Shown here in pieces: positions 7,467 through 14,735 of a stretch of 30,170 nucleotides of DNA. Every line of letters starts with the position of its first letter. The first letter of the stretch is position 1. The DNA is from Pelotomaculum sp. UBA1371 (GTDB lineage Bacteria > Bacillota > Desulfotomaculia > Desulfotomaculales > Pelotomaculaceae): assembly GCA_002305915.1 (NCBI GenBank), contig DBRJ01000051.1:1-30170 (forward strand). The letters run 5' to 3'. The notes under the pieces were generated by a model. It worked only from the letters and a program-made list of their open reading frames with translations, made no database searches and was not told the DNA's origin. A program made the position numbers and the translations under genes.

Positions 7467-7927
7467 ATTTTCCACATACCCTCCCTGGGCTTCTTATACT
7501 TGGAGACCAGCAGGGCAATTATGATCATGAGAATCGCCTGTGGCATCCCGATTAATTTCCACAACAAATTATTAGAAATGACAGACTGAGGGTCAAGCTT
7601 GATAACGGAAAAAAACAACTCGCTAAATAAAAATTCAAGTGCTGCAAGGGTTGCAAAAGCTGCAAAAACGACAATAAAACATGTTGTTGTTTTAACTCTA
7701 GTAGCTATCATAATCAGCAAGACCATAATTAATATACCAACAACCGAATGAATACCAAAGGTGAATGGCAGCAACCTGATTACATAGATTAATACAGCGA
7801 TGGCCGCCCCTGCTGCCACAATGATTCCCCAGCGCAACGGGACGGCGGCTAAAGCCAGACTTAAAGCAAGCTCACCAGATAGTTCAGGAATACCCTGCAA
7901 TAGGAATAATAATGTTTTTTCCAACAT
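7463..7927 (-). CDS. Five-to-six-helix membrane protein resembling a kinase-less AgrC-type sensor domain
   Basis: About 154 residues, almost wholly hydrophobic helices joined by short loops, ending in a short basic tail (SKYKKPREGMWKI). The segment LLPFTFGIHSVVGILIM and the FxxLAALE region resemble the N-terminal membrane domain of clostridial GHKL/Spo0B-type sensor kinases, but no dimerisation or ATPase domain follows. It is the first gene of the cassette and overlaps agrB by 4 nt. It may be a separate receptor or accessory subunit for the autoinducer, or an immunity or transport factor. These are inferences, and the family is not firmly recognised. ATG at 7936 is possible, but ATG at 7927 has GAGG 9 nt upstream. 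Confidence 0.7.
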   Translation of the reverse strand: MLEKTLLFLLQGIPELSGELALSLALAAVPLRWGIIVAAGAAIAVLIYVIRLLPFTFGIHSVVGILIMVLLIMIATRVKTTTCFIVVFAAFATLAALEFLFSELFFSVIKLDPQSVISNNLLWKLIGMPQAILMIIIALLVSKYKKPREGMWKI

Positions 7928-8126
7928 ATTTAGCATCCTCGTTTTTTTGGTACTTTGTATCTATTGGTTACTATTTTAAAATATCCTGCAAAAATTTTTC
8001 ACAATATTTCAACTATAATCGACATTTCTTAAAATAGAATAGTATCAAATATTAAATAATTTATTTTTTCTTTGAGAAAAGGTATTACAATGGATTCTTA
8101 AATTTTAGCAGGTTATATTGTAGCTA
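7928..8126 (-). promoter_or_regulatory. Probable promoter region of the agr cassette
   Basis: This very AT-rich spacer precedes the four-gene cassette. On the minus strand TTGTGA and ATTTTA are 17 bp apart and could be a weak sigma-A promoter. A TGTCGAT heptamer resembles the Spo0A box (TGTCGAA) with one mismatch. GCAGGATATT resembles a sigma-H -35 but lacks a matching -10. None of these is decisive. Confidence 0.3.
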
Positions 8127-8375
8127 TTATTCAGAAGTTTTATTTATCAATATTTCTTTTTGTTCTCTTCGCAGTTTTCGGATAGCTGACTCCCGGCGCC
8201 GGGCATCACTGCGTTTCTGATGGAATTCCCAATAAACCAGGGTGACAGGCAACCTGCCCCGGGTGTAACGGGAACCTCTTCCACTGTTGTGGGACTTCAA
8301 TCTTGCTTCGAGATCAACGGTCCAACCCGTATAATAACTGCCGTCTGAACACTGCAAAATGTATGTATAGGGCAT
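8127..8375 (-). CDS. GIY-YIG nuclease-fold protein (UPF0213/YhbQ-YazA type)
   Basis: 82 residues, the normal size for the single-domain family. The GIY-YIG core is TYI with YTG eleven residues later, then the catalytic-type Arg in LEARLKSHN and Glu in RRRESAIRKL. Members cut branched or damaged DNA weakly; the physiological role is uncertain. The frame could begin at TTG 8390, but GGAGG is then only 1 nt away. ATG at 8375 starts the conserved MPYTYIL. The gene is probably monocistronic. Confidence 0.9.
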   Translation of the reverse strand: MPYTYILQCSDGSYYTGWTVDLEARLKSHNSGRGSRYTRGRLPVTLVYWEFHQKRSDARRRESAIRKLRREQKEILINKTSE

Positions 8376-8471
8376 AATAACCTGCTTCAAACCTCCGAAA
8401 TAAAATGTTTGAGCCTGAACTCACTGCCGGTTGTATACTTATATTTGTAATTACAAGACCCCGTATCCCAC

Positions 8472-8492
8472 AAAAAAACAGCTAAAAAGCTG
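8472..8492 (-). terminator. Intrinsic terminator of the DUF169 gene
   Basis: On the minus strand a 5-bp stem (CAGCT/AGCTG, loop TTTT) is followed by seven T. It lies about 70 nt after the DUF169 stop. The stem is short. Confidence 0.5.
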
Positions 8493-8563
8493 CTCAATCA
8501 TTAGAACTTCAATCAGTCTCCCGGCTTTTATTTGTTTTTCACTTTTCTTTGCGATTTCTTCTG

Positions 8564-9343
8564 TTATTGGTTTCTTTTTTTAATTTCCTGCCATTCATCT
8601 CTGTACAGGAAACTCTCTTCCACATTGTCCTCCATTTCAAGGAACATTTTAAAAGGAACACTAAAGGAAAGTAGATCCTTTTCCAGGTGTTTGCGGGCGG
8701 AAATGTCTATAAGACCCACAACACCCCTGGGTTTATCCGATTTTCCTTCATTGAGCGGGATAATGCAAGTACTATGACAACCGGCGCCAAAGGGAATGAT
8801 TACATTATCCCCGCCTTGCCTTCCGTAATTTGCCAGTACCGCCAGGGCTGAAATTTGATCCGGGGTGGCCAGAAAAACCACAACTTCAGGTTTTTCATCT
8901 GGTAAAACCTCCTTCAGTGGCTTAAAAACTACAAACTCAGCGGGAACATCGTAATAGGGCAGCGAATCAACAAAGGACCTGGCAAATTCAGGGGTTTTCT
9001 TGTACGCTTCGCCATGACTCAAAGCAGGCATGTTTCTTACAATATCTTTGCCTGCCTCGCTTTCACAAAATTCTTTATTGCCAACAGACAAAAAATACTC
9101 TATCCCACCCGGAAAATTAACGTATGTGTTACCAAAGCCGAGACCGGTTCCGCCGCCTATACAGCCGTAAGTTTTTCGGTCAAAAACTGCCGTGCGACCC
9201 TTTGCAGCCGCTTTCAGCATGGCCACTACACAACCCCAAAGACCCTCCTTGAATTGGAGTGCCCCTTCGGGCTTTTCATTGCTGAACAAAATGGCTACAG
9301 GGTTATACCGCAAGTTAATGGCCTCTGCAATTTTGCTCTTCAA
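8564..9343 (-). CDS. DUF169 family protein
   Basis: 259 residues, full length for DUF169 (COG2043), a family common in anaerobic Firmicutes and methanogens with no settled function. Typical marks are the start NLRYNPVAILFSNEKPEGA, the Cys- and Gly-rich motif YGCIGGGTGLGF, and GAGCHSTCIIPL later on. The conserved cysteines (WGCVVA, YGCIGG, GCHSTC) could bind a metal or cofactor; this is inference. It is predicted to be cytoplasmic. TTG at 9343 is chosen as the start because AGAGGTGA is spaced 6 nt ahead and no ATG lies near. No operon partner is obvious. Confidence 0.9.
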   Translation of the reverse strand: MKSKIAEAINLRYNPVAILFSNEKPEGALQFKEGLWGCVVAMLKAAAKGRTAVFDRKTYGCIGGGTGLGFGNTYVNFPGGIEYFLSVGNKEFCESEAGKDIVRNMPALSHGEAYKKTPEFARSFVDSLPYYDVPAEFVVFKPLKEVLPDEKPEVVVFLATPDQISALAVLANYGRQGGDNVIIPFGAGCHSTCIIPLNEGKSDKPRGVVGLIDISARKHLEKDLLSFSVPFKMFLEMEDNVEESFLYRDEWQEIKKRNQ

Positions 9344-9656
9344 TTTCCTTCACCTCTTTTAAGCCTTTTATTGATACTAACGATATTTAATATTTGTTAT
9401 TGTTTATGCTATATTCTCCAGGCTCCAACGTCAACAGATTTACTTATGTTATGTACTTTTAAAAGGATTTTTTCCATAAATGTGGAAAGAAAGAAAGACT
9501 GCTGCCGGCAGCATTGCTGCCTCAAAGATACTTCAAAAGGATTGTTGCAAATAGTGCAGGATCATGCTTACTTTAACTGAATCATGAATAGTTGGAGAAT
9601 GGGTTATTGCTGTTATTGTCTTTGCTGTTTGCTTCATTTAGCCCGGGAGGCACAAT
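9344..9656. other. Divergent intergenic region, 313 bp
   Basis: It separates the DUF169 gene and the M24 peptidase gene. A 12-nt perfect palindrome, GCTGCCGGCAGC, lies at 9501-9512 and could be an operator. No gene is supported, and no strong promoter hexamers were found on either strand. Confidence 0.5.
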
Positions 9657-10850
9657 ATGGTTGAAAAAAATCAGAGCTTCCGCATACCCCGGAAGGAGCT
9701 TTACGAAAGAATAGAAAGATTTCAGAAACGTTTGAGCCAGGCCGGCCTTCAGGGTGCCCTGATCTTACAAAAAACCGATTTGTATTATTTCAGCGGAACC
9801 TGCCAGGATGCCGCCCTCTTCATACCTGCTCAGGGTGAACCTCTTTTAATGGTCAGAAAAAGCTTTGAAAGAAGCCTTGAAGACAGCTCCCTGGACAGGA
9901 TTACCGCCGTACGGGGTATTCAGGACATACGCGGGAATATTGCCGGCATGCTCAAAGACAAAGGCAGGATCGGACTGGAGTTTGATGTTTTGCCGGTAAA
10001 TTTGTTTTTCAGATATAAAGAAATGCTTGAACCGCTGGAGGTTGTTGATGTATCCGGGATCATCAGGGAAATTAGGATGATTAAATCAACCCATGAGATA
10101 GAGTGCCTGAAGGAAGCAGCCCGCGTGACTTCCGAAATGTTTTTGGAGATTCCCAATCTGCTCAAAGAGGGAATGACAGAAATTGAACTGTCGGGAAAAT
10201 TGGAACTGTTTCTAAGAATAAGGGGCAATCAGGGACTTCCCCGCGTCAGGGCCTTTAACCAGGAGCTCAGTGTTCAAATCCTGTCGGGTTGGAACTCGGC
10301 CCGCCCCAGTTTCTTCAATGGGCCCACAGGCGGCTCCGGTCTTGGTCCTTTCTTTCCACAGGGACCGGGTTTTAAAACCATCGGCCGGCATGAGCCCATT
10401 CTGATTGATTACAGTGCTGTTATCAATGGTTATGTGGCCGACAATACCAGGATCTTTTCTATCGGTTCCCTGTCCGATAAACTGACCGCAGCCCATAATA
10501 CCGCCCTTGAAATCAAGCGCAGGCTAATCCAGAGGATAAAGCCCGGCCTTGACGGCAGGGAACTCTACCTGACCGCCTTAAGTATCGCTGAGGAGTCAGG
10601 GCTTGCCGATTATTTCATGGGTTATGGAAAAAAGGTCAATTTCATCGGGCACGGAATCGGACTGGAACTTGACGAGATGCCGATCATAGCAAAAAAACAC
10701 CAGATCCTGCAACCGGGGATGGTATTTGCCCTGGAACCGAAATTTATATTTCCCGGCGAGGGAACGGTGGGTATTGAAGACACTTTTGTTTTGACGGAGA
10801 GCGGGCTGGAACAGTTAACAACACTGGACGACGCCGTTCAAATTCTGTAA
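9657..10850 (+). CDS. M24 family metallopeptidase (Xaa-Pro aminopeptidase/dipeptidase type)
   Basis: 397 residues. The N-terminal creatinase/prolidase domain (about residues 12-145) precedes a pita-bread catalytic domain (about 150-390). All five metal ligands are visible: D251 and D262 in DYSAVINGYVADNTR, H332 in GHGIGLELDE, E360 in ALEPKFIFPG, and E374 in GIEDTFVLT. It should therefore bind two Mn or Co ions and cleave peptides next to proline. The exact substrate cannot be read. Residues 210-245 form a Gly- and Pro-rich insertion. It is cytoplasmic. ATG at 9657 has GGGAGG at 9645-9650. It is probably monocistronic, with a terminator downstream. Confidence 0.92.
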   Translation: MVEKNQSFRIPRKELYERIERFQKRLSQAGLQGALILQKTDLYYFSGTCQDAALFIPAQGEPLLMVRKSFERSLEDSSLDRITAVRGIQDIRGNIAGMLKDKGRIGLEFDVLPVNLFFRYKEMLEPLEVVDVSGIIREIRMIKSTHEIECLKEAARVTSEMFLEIPNLLKEGMTEIELSGKLELFLRIRGNQGLPRVRAFNQELSVQILSGWNSARPSFFNGPTGGSGLGPFFPQGPGFKTIGRHEPILIDYSAVINGYVADNTRIFSIGSLSDKLTAAHNTALEIKRRLIQRIKPGLDGRELYLTALSIAEESGLADYFMGYGKKVNFIGHGIGLELDEMPIIAKKHQILQPGMVFALEPKFIFPGEGTVGIEDTFVLTESGLEQLTTLDDAVQIL

Positions 10851-10895
10851 AACAAACCCTGCTGAACTAAGCCACCGTCAGCGAGGTTTAATCGT

Positions 10896-10921
10896 GTCAA
10901 GCCTGCAAAACTTGACTTTTT
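10896..10921 (+). terminator. Intrinsic terminator of the M24 peptidase gene
   Basis: A GTCAAG/CTTGAC stem with a 9-nt loop is followed directly by five T. It lies 46 nt after the stop codon. Confidence 0.7.
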
Positions 10922-11139
10922 GTCCCCCCCATCTTATATTTTCAGGTAGATAATTAAACATTAAATGACACAATCATTATATCTTATCCGGAGAATATCT
11001 ATGGAAACCCCTCCGGCCATTATTTTCCATCAATAAGCTCTGCATTGACGAAGGAAAATAAAGCTGATTTAAGATCACAAACCAAAAGAATAAGCAATGC
11101 GCCCTTTTAGACAATTATGCTCAGAAAGGAGAACACGAA

Positions 11140-12531
11140 TTGGAGACAGCCACGGTAAAGGAGTTGTTTGCCCGTAGTGACAACTACCTGAATAAAAAGA
11201 TTCAAATAAGCGGTTGGGTGAAGACAGTGAGATCCTCTAAAACATTTGGCTTTATTGAGCTCAACGACGGAACGTTTTTTTCCAACCTCCAGATTGTTTA
11301 CGACGAAAAGCTGGCCAACTTTCAGGAAATAGCCAGACTAATTACCGGCTCAGCCATCATTGCAACGGGGGAACTGGTTGAATCCCCCGGAGCCAAGCAG
11401 CCCTTTGAATTAAAGGCGGAAAGGATTGATATTGCAGGACATTCTGAACCGGACTATCCTCTGCAGAAAAAAAGGCACACCTTTGAATACCTGCGCACCA
11501 TTGCCCACCTGCGCCCCCGGACGAACACCTTTGCCGCCGTGTTCAGGGTCAGGTCGGTAGCTGCCTACGCTATACATAAATTTTTTCAGGAAAGAGACTT
11601 TGTCCATGTCCAAACACCCATCATCACAGGCAGCGACGCTGAAGGCGCCGGAGAAATGTTCCGGGTAACCACTCTTGATTTTGACCGGCTCCCCCGGGAT
11701 GATAAAAAGGAAGTGGATTTCAGCAAAGATTTCTTTGGGAAAGAGACAAATTTGACGGTAAGCGGTCAACTGGAAGCAGAATCCTATTGCCTGGCTTTCA
11801 AAAATGTATATACTTTTGGTCCCACATTCCGGGCCGAAAACTCCAACACACCCCGTCACGCGGCAGAATTCTGGATGATCGAGCCGGAAATAGCTTTTGC
11901 CGGCCTACAGGAGAATATGAACCTGGCGGAAGATATGCTCAAGTATACAATTGGTTATGTCCTGAAGCACTGTCCTGAAGAGATGCGCTTCTTTAATAAT
12001 TTTGTTGACAAATCACTCCTAGGGCGCCTGGAAAACCTCGTTGAATCCAAGTTCGGCCATATTACTTACAGCGAAGCAATTGAGATCTTAAAAAAATCAG
12101 GTGAGCAGTTTGAATACCCCGTGGCATGGGGGCACGACCTGCAGACCGAGCACGAGCGCTACATAACCGAAAAGCACTTCGGCAAACCGGTATTTGTTAC
12201 GGATTACCCGAAGGAATTTAAAGCTTTTTACATGAGAATGAATGATGACGGCAGGACCGTCGCAGCCATGGATCTTTTGGTGCCGGGCGTGGGTGAGATC
12301 ATCGGCGGGAGCCAGAGAGAGGAAAGGTACGACTACCTCGAAAAAAGATTGGACGAACTGGGGTTGAATAAAAAGGACTACTGGTGGTACCTGGATCTCC
12401 GGAAATACGGGGGCGCTCCCCACGCAGGTTTTGGCCTGGGTTTTGAAAGGCTGCTAATGTACCTGACCGGGATGACCAACATCCGGGACGTTATTTCTTT
12501 CCCCAGAACCCCTAAAAATGCCGAGTTTTAA
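11140..12531 (+). CDS. asnS: Asparaginyl-tRNA synthetase
   Basis: 463 residues, the normal length for bacterial AsnRS. It charges tRNA-Asn with asparagine. The N-terminal OB-fold anticodon-binding domain occupies about residues 16-105 (ISGWVKTVRSSKTFGFIELNDG). The class II core has motif 2 at FRAENSNTPRHAAEFWMIEPE-like residues (split here as FRAENSNTPRHAA then EFWMIEPE) and motif 3 GFGLGFERLLMYLTG. The active-site loop GGSQREERYDYL is typical of AsnRS rather than AspRS. TTG at 11140 is the start: AGGAG lies 8 nt upstream and no ATG is near. The 5' leader (10922-11139) shows no T-box motifs that I can recognise. An AbrB-family gene follows 38 bp later and may be co-transcribed. Confidence 0.96.
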   Translation: METATVKELFARSDNYLNKKIQISGWVKTVRSSKTFGFIELNDGTFFSNLQIVYDEKLANFQEIARLITGSAIIATGELVESPGAKQPFELKAERIDIAGHSEPDYPLQKKRHTFEYLRTIAHLRPRTNTFAAVFRVRSVAAYAIHKFFQERDFVHVQTPIITGSDAEGAGEMFRVTTLDFDRLPRDDKKEVDFSKDFFGKETNLTVSGQLEAESYCLAFKNVYTFGPTFRAENSNTPRHAAEFWMIEPEIAFAGLQENMNLAEDMLKYTIGYVLKHCPEEMRFFNNFVDKSLLGRLENLVESKFGHITYSEAIEILKKSGEQFEYPVAWGHDLQTEHERYITEKHFGKPVFVTDYPKEFKAFYMRMNDDGRTVAAMDLLVPGVGEIIGGSQREERYDYLEKRLDELGLNKKDYWWYLDLRKYGGAPHAGFGLGFERLLMYLTGMTNIRDVISFPRTPKNAEF

Positions 12532-12569
12532 CTTTATTATAGTTAATATTTTTAAGGCCTGGAGCCCAA

Positions 12570-13643
12570 ATGCTGTTGCCCATATTTGAAACATTATTGT
12601 TATCTGGAACAGGCGGAATGCTCTTCCGCCTGTTAAATCTGCCCCTGCCATGGTTGTTGGGGTCCCTGACGGCAGTCCTGCTCTGGAGCCTGGCTGCCAA
12701 AAGAAACTTGTTCTGGCCTGTGGAATTTCGGAACTGCGGTCTGGTCATCCTTGGTTACATGCTGGGAAGTTCGTTCACCATCGCCACAGGCCTGGAAATA
12801 TTCAAGCAGCTTCCGGCCATGTTCCTTGCGACATCTTCAATAATCCTGTTCAGCTTATTTGTGGGAACAATAATCTCCCGCCGTACGGGGCTAAACCCGG
12901 CAACCAGCGTTCTTGGAAGTGTTCCGGGCGGCCTGACGCAGATGGTTGTCTTAAGCGAAGAAATTGCAGGTTCAGATTTAACTGTTGTCACTTTCATGCA
13001 AACCATCCGACTGCTGGCGACGGTTTTTATTGTTCCCTTTATAGTTATCCACGGCCTGGCCGGGGACACCCCGGAAGCGGGCGCCGCCAGTGTTCCCGCA
13101 GTTTCTGACAGTTTAATCCAAACCCCCTGGAATGCCTTTATATTTACCGTCATAATCCTGATAAGCGTCCGGGTCGCGCTGCGGACAAACATGCCCACTC
13201 CCTTCCTGCTGGGGCCTCTCCTGGGAACTGCCGCCCTGGTTCTCACCGGTTTCCAGGCGCCTGACCCGCCTTCCTACCTTGTTCTAATTTCGCAGCTATG
13301 TATCGGGGCCTATTTGGGATTGTCCATCAAACCTGCCCGTCTCGAAAACTGGAAAAAGCTGTTACCCTACACTCTGGGGGGAAGTATTGCGGTTGTTTTC
13401 TTCTCCCTCGGAGCCGGTTACCTGCTGACGCGCCTGCACTCCCTGAACCTGATTACCGCTTTCCTGGGAACATCTCCCGGCGGCATGGGTGAAATGGGAC
13501 TCACGGCTGTCATGGTGGGAGCCGATGTTTCCCTGGTAGCCGCTTACCAGCTGTTCCGGCTTTCCTTTATTCTATTTATCATGACTTATCTGCTAAAGCG
13601 GCATTTCGGAAGCGTACAGACAAGAAAAAAATCAACAACTTAA
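12570..13643 (+). CDS. AbrB-family membrane protein (COG3180, duplicated AbrB domain)
   Basis: 357 residues with about ten helices arranged as two homologous halves. Each half carries the family signature: GSVPGGLTQMV near residue 115 and GTSPGGMGEMG near residue 310. It is often labelled 'putative ammonia monooxygenase' in databases; that name is not supported, and the family is better described as a transporter-like inner-membrane protein of unknown substrate. It is unrelated to the AbrB DNA-binding regulator. ATG at 12570 follows GGAG. The stop codon lies inside the following inverted repeat. Confidence 0.88.
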   Translation: MLLPIFETLLLSGTGGMLFRLLNLPLPWLLGSLTAVLLWSLAAKRNLFWPVEFRNCGLVILGYMLGSSFTIATGLEIFKQLPAMFLATSSIILFSLFVGTIISRRTGLNPATSVLGSVPGGLTQMVVLSEEIAGSDLTVVTFMQTIRLLATVFIVPFIVIHGLAGDTPEAGAASVPAVSDSLIQTPWNAFIFTVIILISVRVALRTNMPTPFLLGPLLGTAALVLTGFQAPDPPSYLVLISQLCIGAYLGLSIKPARLENWKKLLPYTLGGSIAVVFFSLGAGYLLTRLHSLNLITAFLGTSPGGMGEMGLTAVMVGADVSLVAAYQLFRLSFILFIMTYLLKRHFGSVQTRKKSTT

Positions 13644-13673
13644 TCAACAGGTACCGGGTACCGTTATTAAGTT
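13637..13673. terminator. Bidirectional terminator between convergent genes
   Basis: AACTTAAT...GGTACC pairs with GGTACC...ATTAAGTT, with two single-base bulges and a central G. On the minus strand it is followed shortly by seven T; on the plus strand by ATTTTAAATT. It serves the convergent AbrB-family gene and the truncated GyrI-like gene. Confidence 0.75.
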
Positions 13674-13676
13674 ATT

Positions 13677-13847
13677 TTAAATTACTTTAGGCGCATCTGC
13701 CGGCTGCTCACCGATTTCGGTCAGGTAATTGATAATTGCCCCATAGGAATTCCCTATTACTTTCGGCAAACCTGACAGCGCTGTTCTTGTCCTGATATAC
13801 ATTACAGGCTGCTCCTCTTGCTCACTTAATTCAAGATCTAATCGCAT
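13677..13847 (-). CDS. Truncated GyrI-like effector-binding domain protein, 56 residues
   Basis: The product begins MRLDLELSEQEEQPVMYIRT and continues GLPKVIGNSYGAIINYLTEIGEQPADAP. This matches the first strand-helix unit of GyrI-like/AraC effector-binding proteins, which normally reach about 155 residues and bind small ligands. Here the frame stops (TAA) right after PKVI, and the next bases are the terminator, so the rest is missing rather than frameshifted. It has a good site, AAGGAG, ahead of ATG 13847, so it may still be expressed. It is divergent from the TetR/RND operon. It may be a remnant of a drug-sensing protein or a genuine mini-protein. Confidence 0.75.
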   Translation of the reverse strand: MRLDLELSEQEEQPVMYIRTRTALSGLPKVIGNSYGAIINYLTEIGEQPADAPKVI

Positions 13848-13998
13848 AATAGTCTACTCCTTCTGGTTTGTTATTTTTTAACCCTAAAAAATTCTGTTTT
13901 ATTAATCTCTTTCAAAATATTCAACCATCTTAATTATATATCAAAGCCGGCAACAGTATCCTAATAAATATATTTTAATTTAAACTGCCCGATTCATG

Positions 13999-14027
13999 TT
14001 GACTATAAAAAAGATCCATCGTAAAAT
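13999..14027 (+). promoter_or_regulatory. Sigma-A promoter of the TetR-RND operon
   Basis: TTGACT (13999-14004) and TAAAAT (14022-14027) are exactly 17 bp apart. Transcription should start near 14034, inside the palindromic operator. Confidence 0.8.
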
Positions 14028-14032
14028 TGTCC

Positions 14033-14048
14033 CAGACCGACCAGTCTG
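14033..14048. promoter_or_regulatory. Probable TetR operator
   Basis: CAGACCGACCAGTCTG is an imperfect palindrome (CAGAC/GTCTG arms) placed over the predicted transcription start and 23 nt before the regulator ATG. This is a classic position for autorepression by a TetR-family protein. Confidence 0.7.
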
Positions 14049-14070
14049 TTTTTCACGGGGAGGTGGTTTT

Positions 14071-14655
14071 ATGGAAAAAGACTCGAAGAAAGACTTAATC
14101 GCAGATGCCGCTCTAGCCTGCTTTTTGTCCACCGGCTACGGCGGCACTTCTGTAGATGATATTGTTAAGGCGTCGGGAATGAGTAAAGGGGGTATCTACT
14201 GGCATTTCAAGAGTAAAGAAGAAATATTTCTGTACCTTCTTAAAAAATGGATGAATGAGTCCGAAAGGACAATCCAGGCTCAATTATCAGGAAACGGATC
14301 TGCCGTAGAAAAACTGTCAGGGTTAAAAGAACAATTCCTGGAAAGGATAAACGAGCCGGTATCAGCCATTATCTATGAATTTAACCTGCAGGCCAAGGAT
14401 GAAGCTGTATTAAAAAAATTACGAGCCCTGCTTAACGACTCAAAAAGGAAAGCTATTTTTAAAGATTATATCCTCCTGGCTATCCGGAAAGGAGAGTTCA
14501 GACCCCTGGACGCAGAAGCCGCTGCAGATGTCTTGATCAGCATTTTCGAAGGTTTAGGCCTACAATGGTTTATCCAGAAGAAGGACAAAAAAACATTTGA
14601 GCGCACAGCAAATTTAGCTTTGGATATTTTTTTCAACGGTGTTTTAACTAAATAA
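14071..14655 (+). CDS. TetR/AcrR family transcriptional regulator
   Basis: 194 residues. The N-terminal TetR helix-turn-helix spans about residues 26-50 (TSVDDIVKASGMSKGGIYWHF); the C-terminal helical domain binds an unknown ligand. ATG at 14071 has GGGGAGGTGG 4 nt upstream. The frame extends further upstream to 13996, but that part would run through the promoter and operator and is rejected. It is the first gene before an adaptor and an RND pump, with an operator over its own promoter, so it most likely represses the pump operon and itself until an inducer binds. Confidence 0.92.
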   Translation: MEKDSKKDLIADAALACFLSTGYGGTSVDDIVKASGMSKGGIYWHFKSKEEIFLYLLKKWMNESERTIQAQLSGNGSAVEKLSGLKEQFLERINEPVSAIIYEFNLQAKDEAVLKKLRALLNDSKRKAIFKDYILLAIRKGEFRPLDAEAAADVLISIFEGLGLQWFIQKKDKKTFERTANLALDIFFNGVLTK

Positions 14656-14735
14656 CCAGTGAGATTACTGGAAAAACAATATTAACTCTAAATTTTTCTT
14701 GAGCTGTGATTTATTTACGAAGGGGAGATCACAAA

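Noticed and set aside
10922..11139. Possible T-box leader of asnS
   Set aside because: Neither the T-box bulge consensus nor an antiterminator/terminator pair was found; only a loose CCGGAG/CTCCGG pairing is present.
12570..13643. Ammonia monooxygenase annotation for the AbrB-family protein
   Set aside because: It has only the duplicated membrane AbrB domain and none of the features of ammonia monooxygenase subunits; the name is a known database carry-over.
13996..14070. Upstream extension of the TetR reading frame
   Set aside because: It would run through the -35/-10 elements and the operator; the ATG at 14071 has the strong ribosome site.
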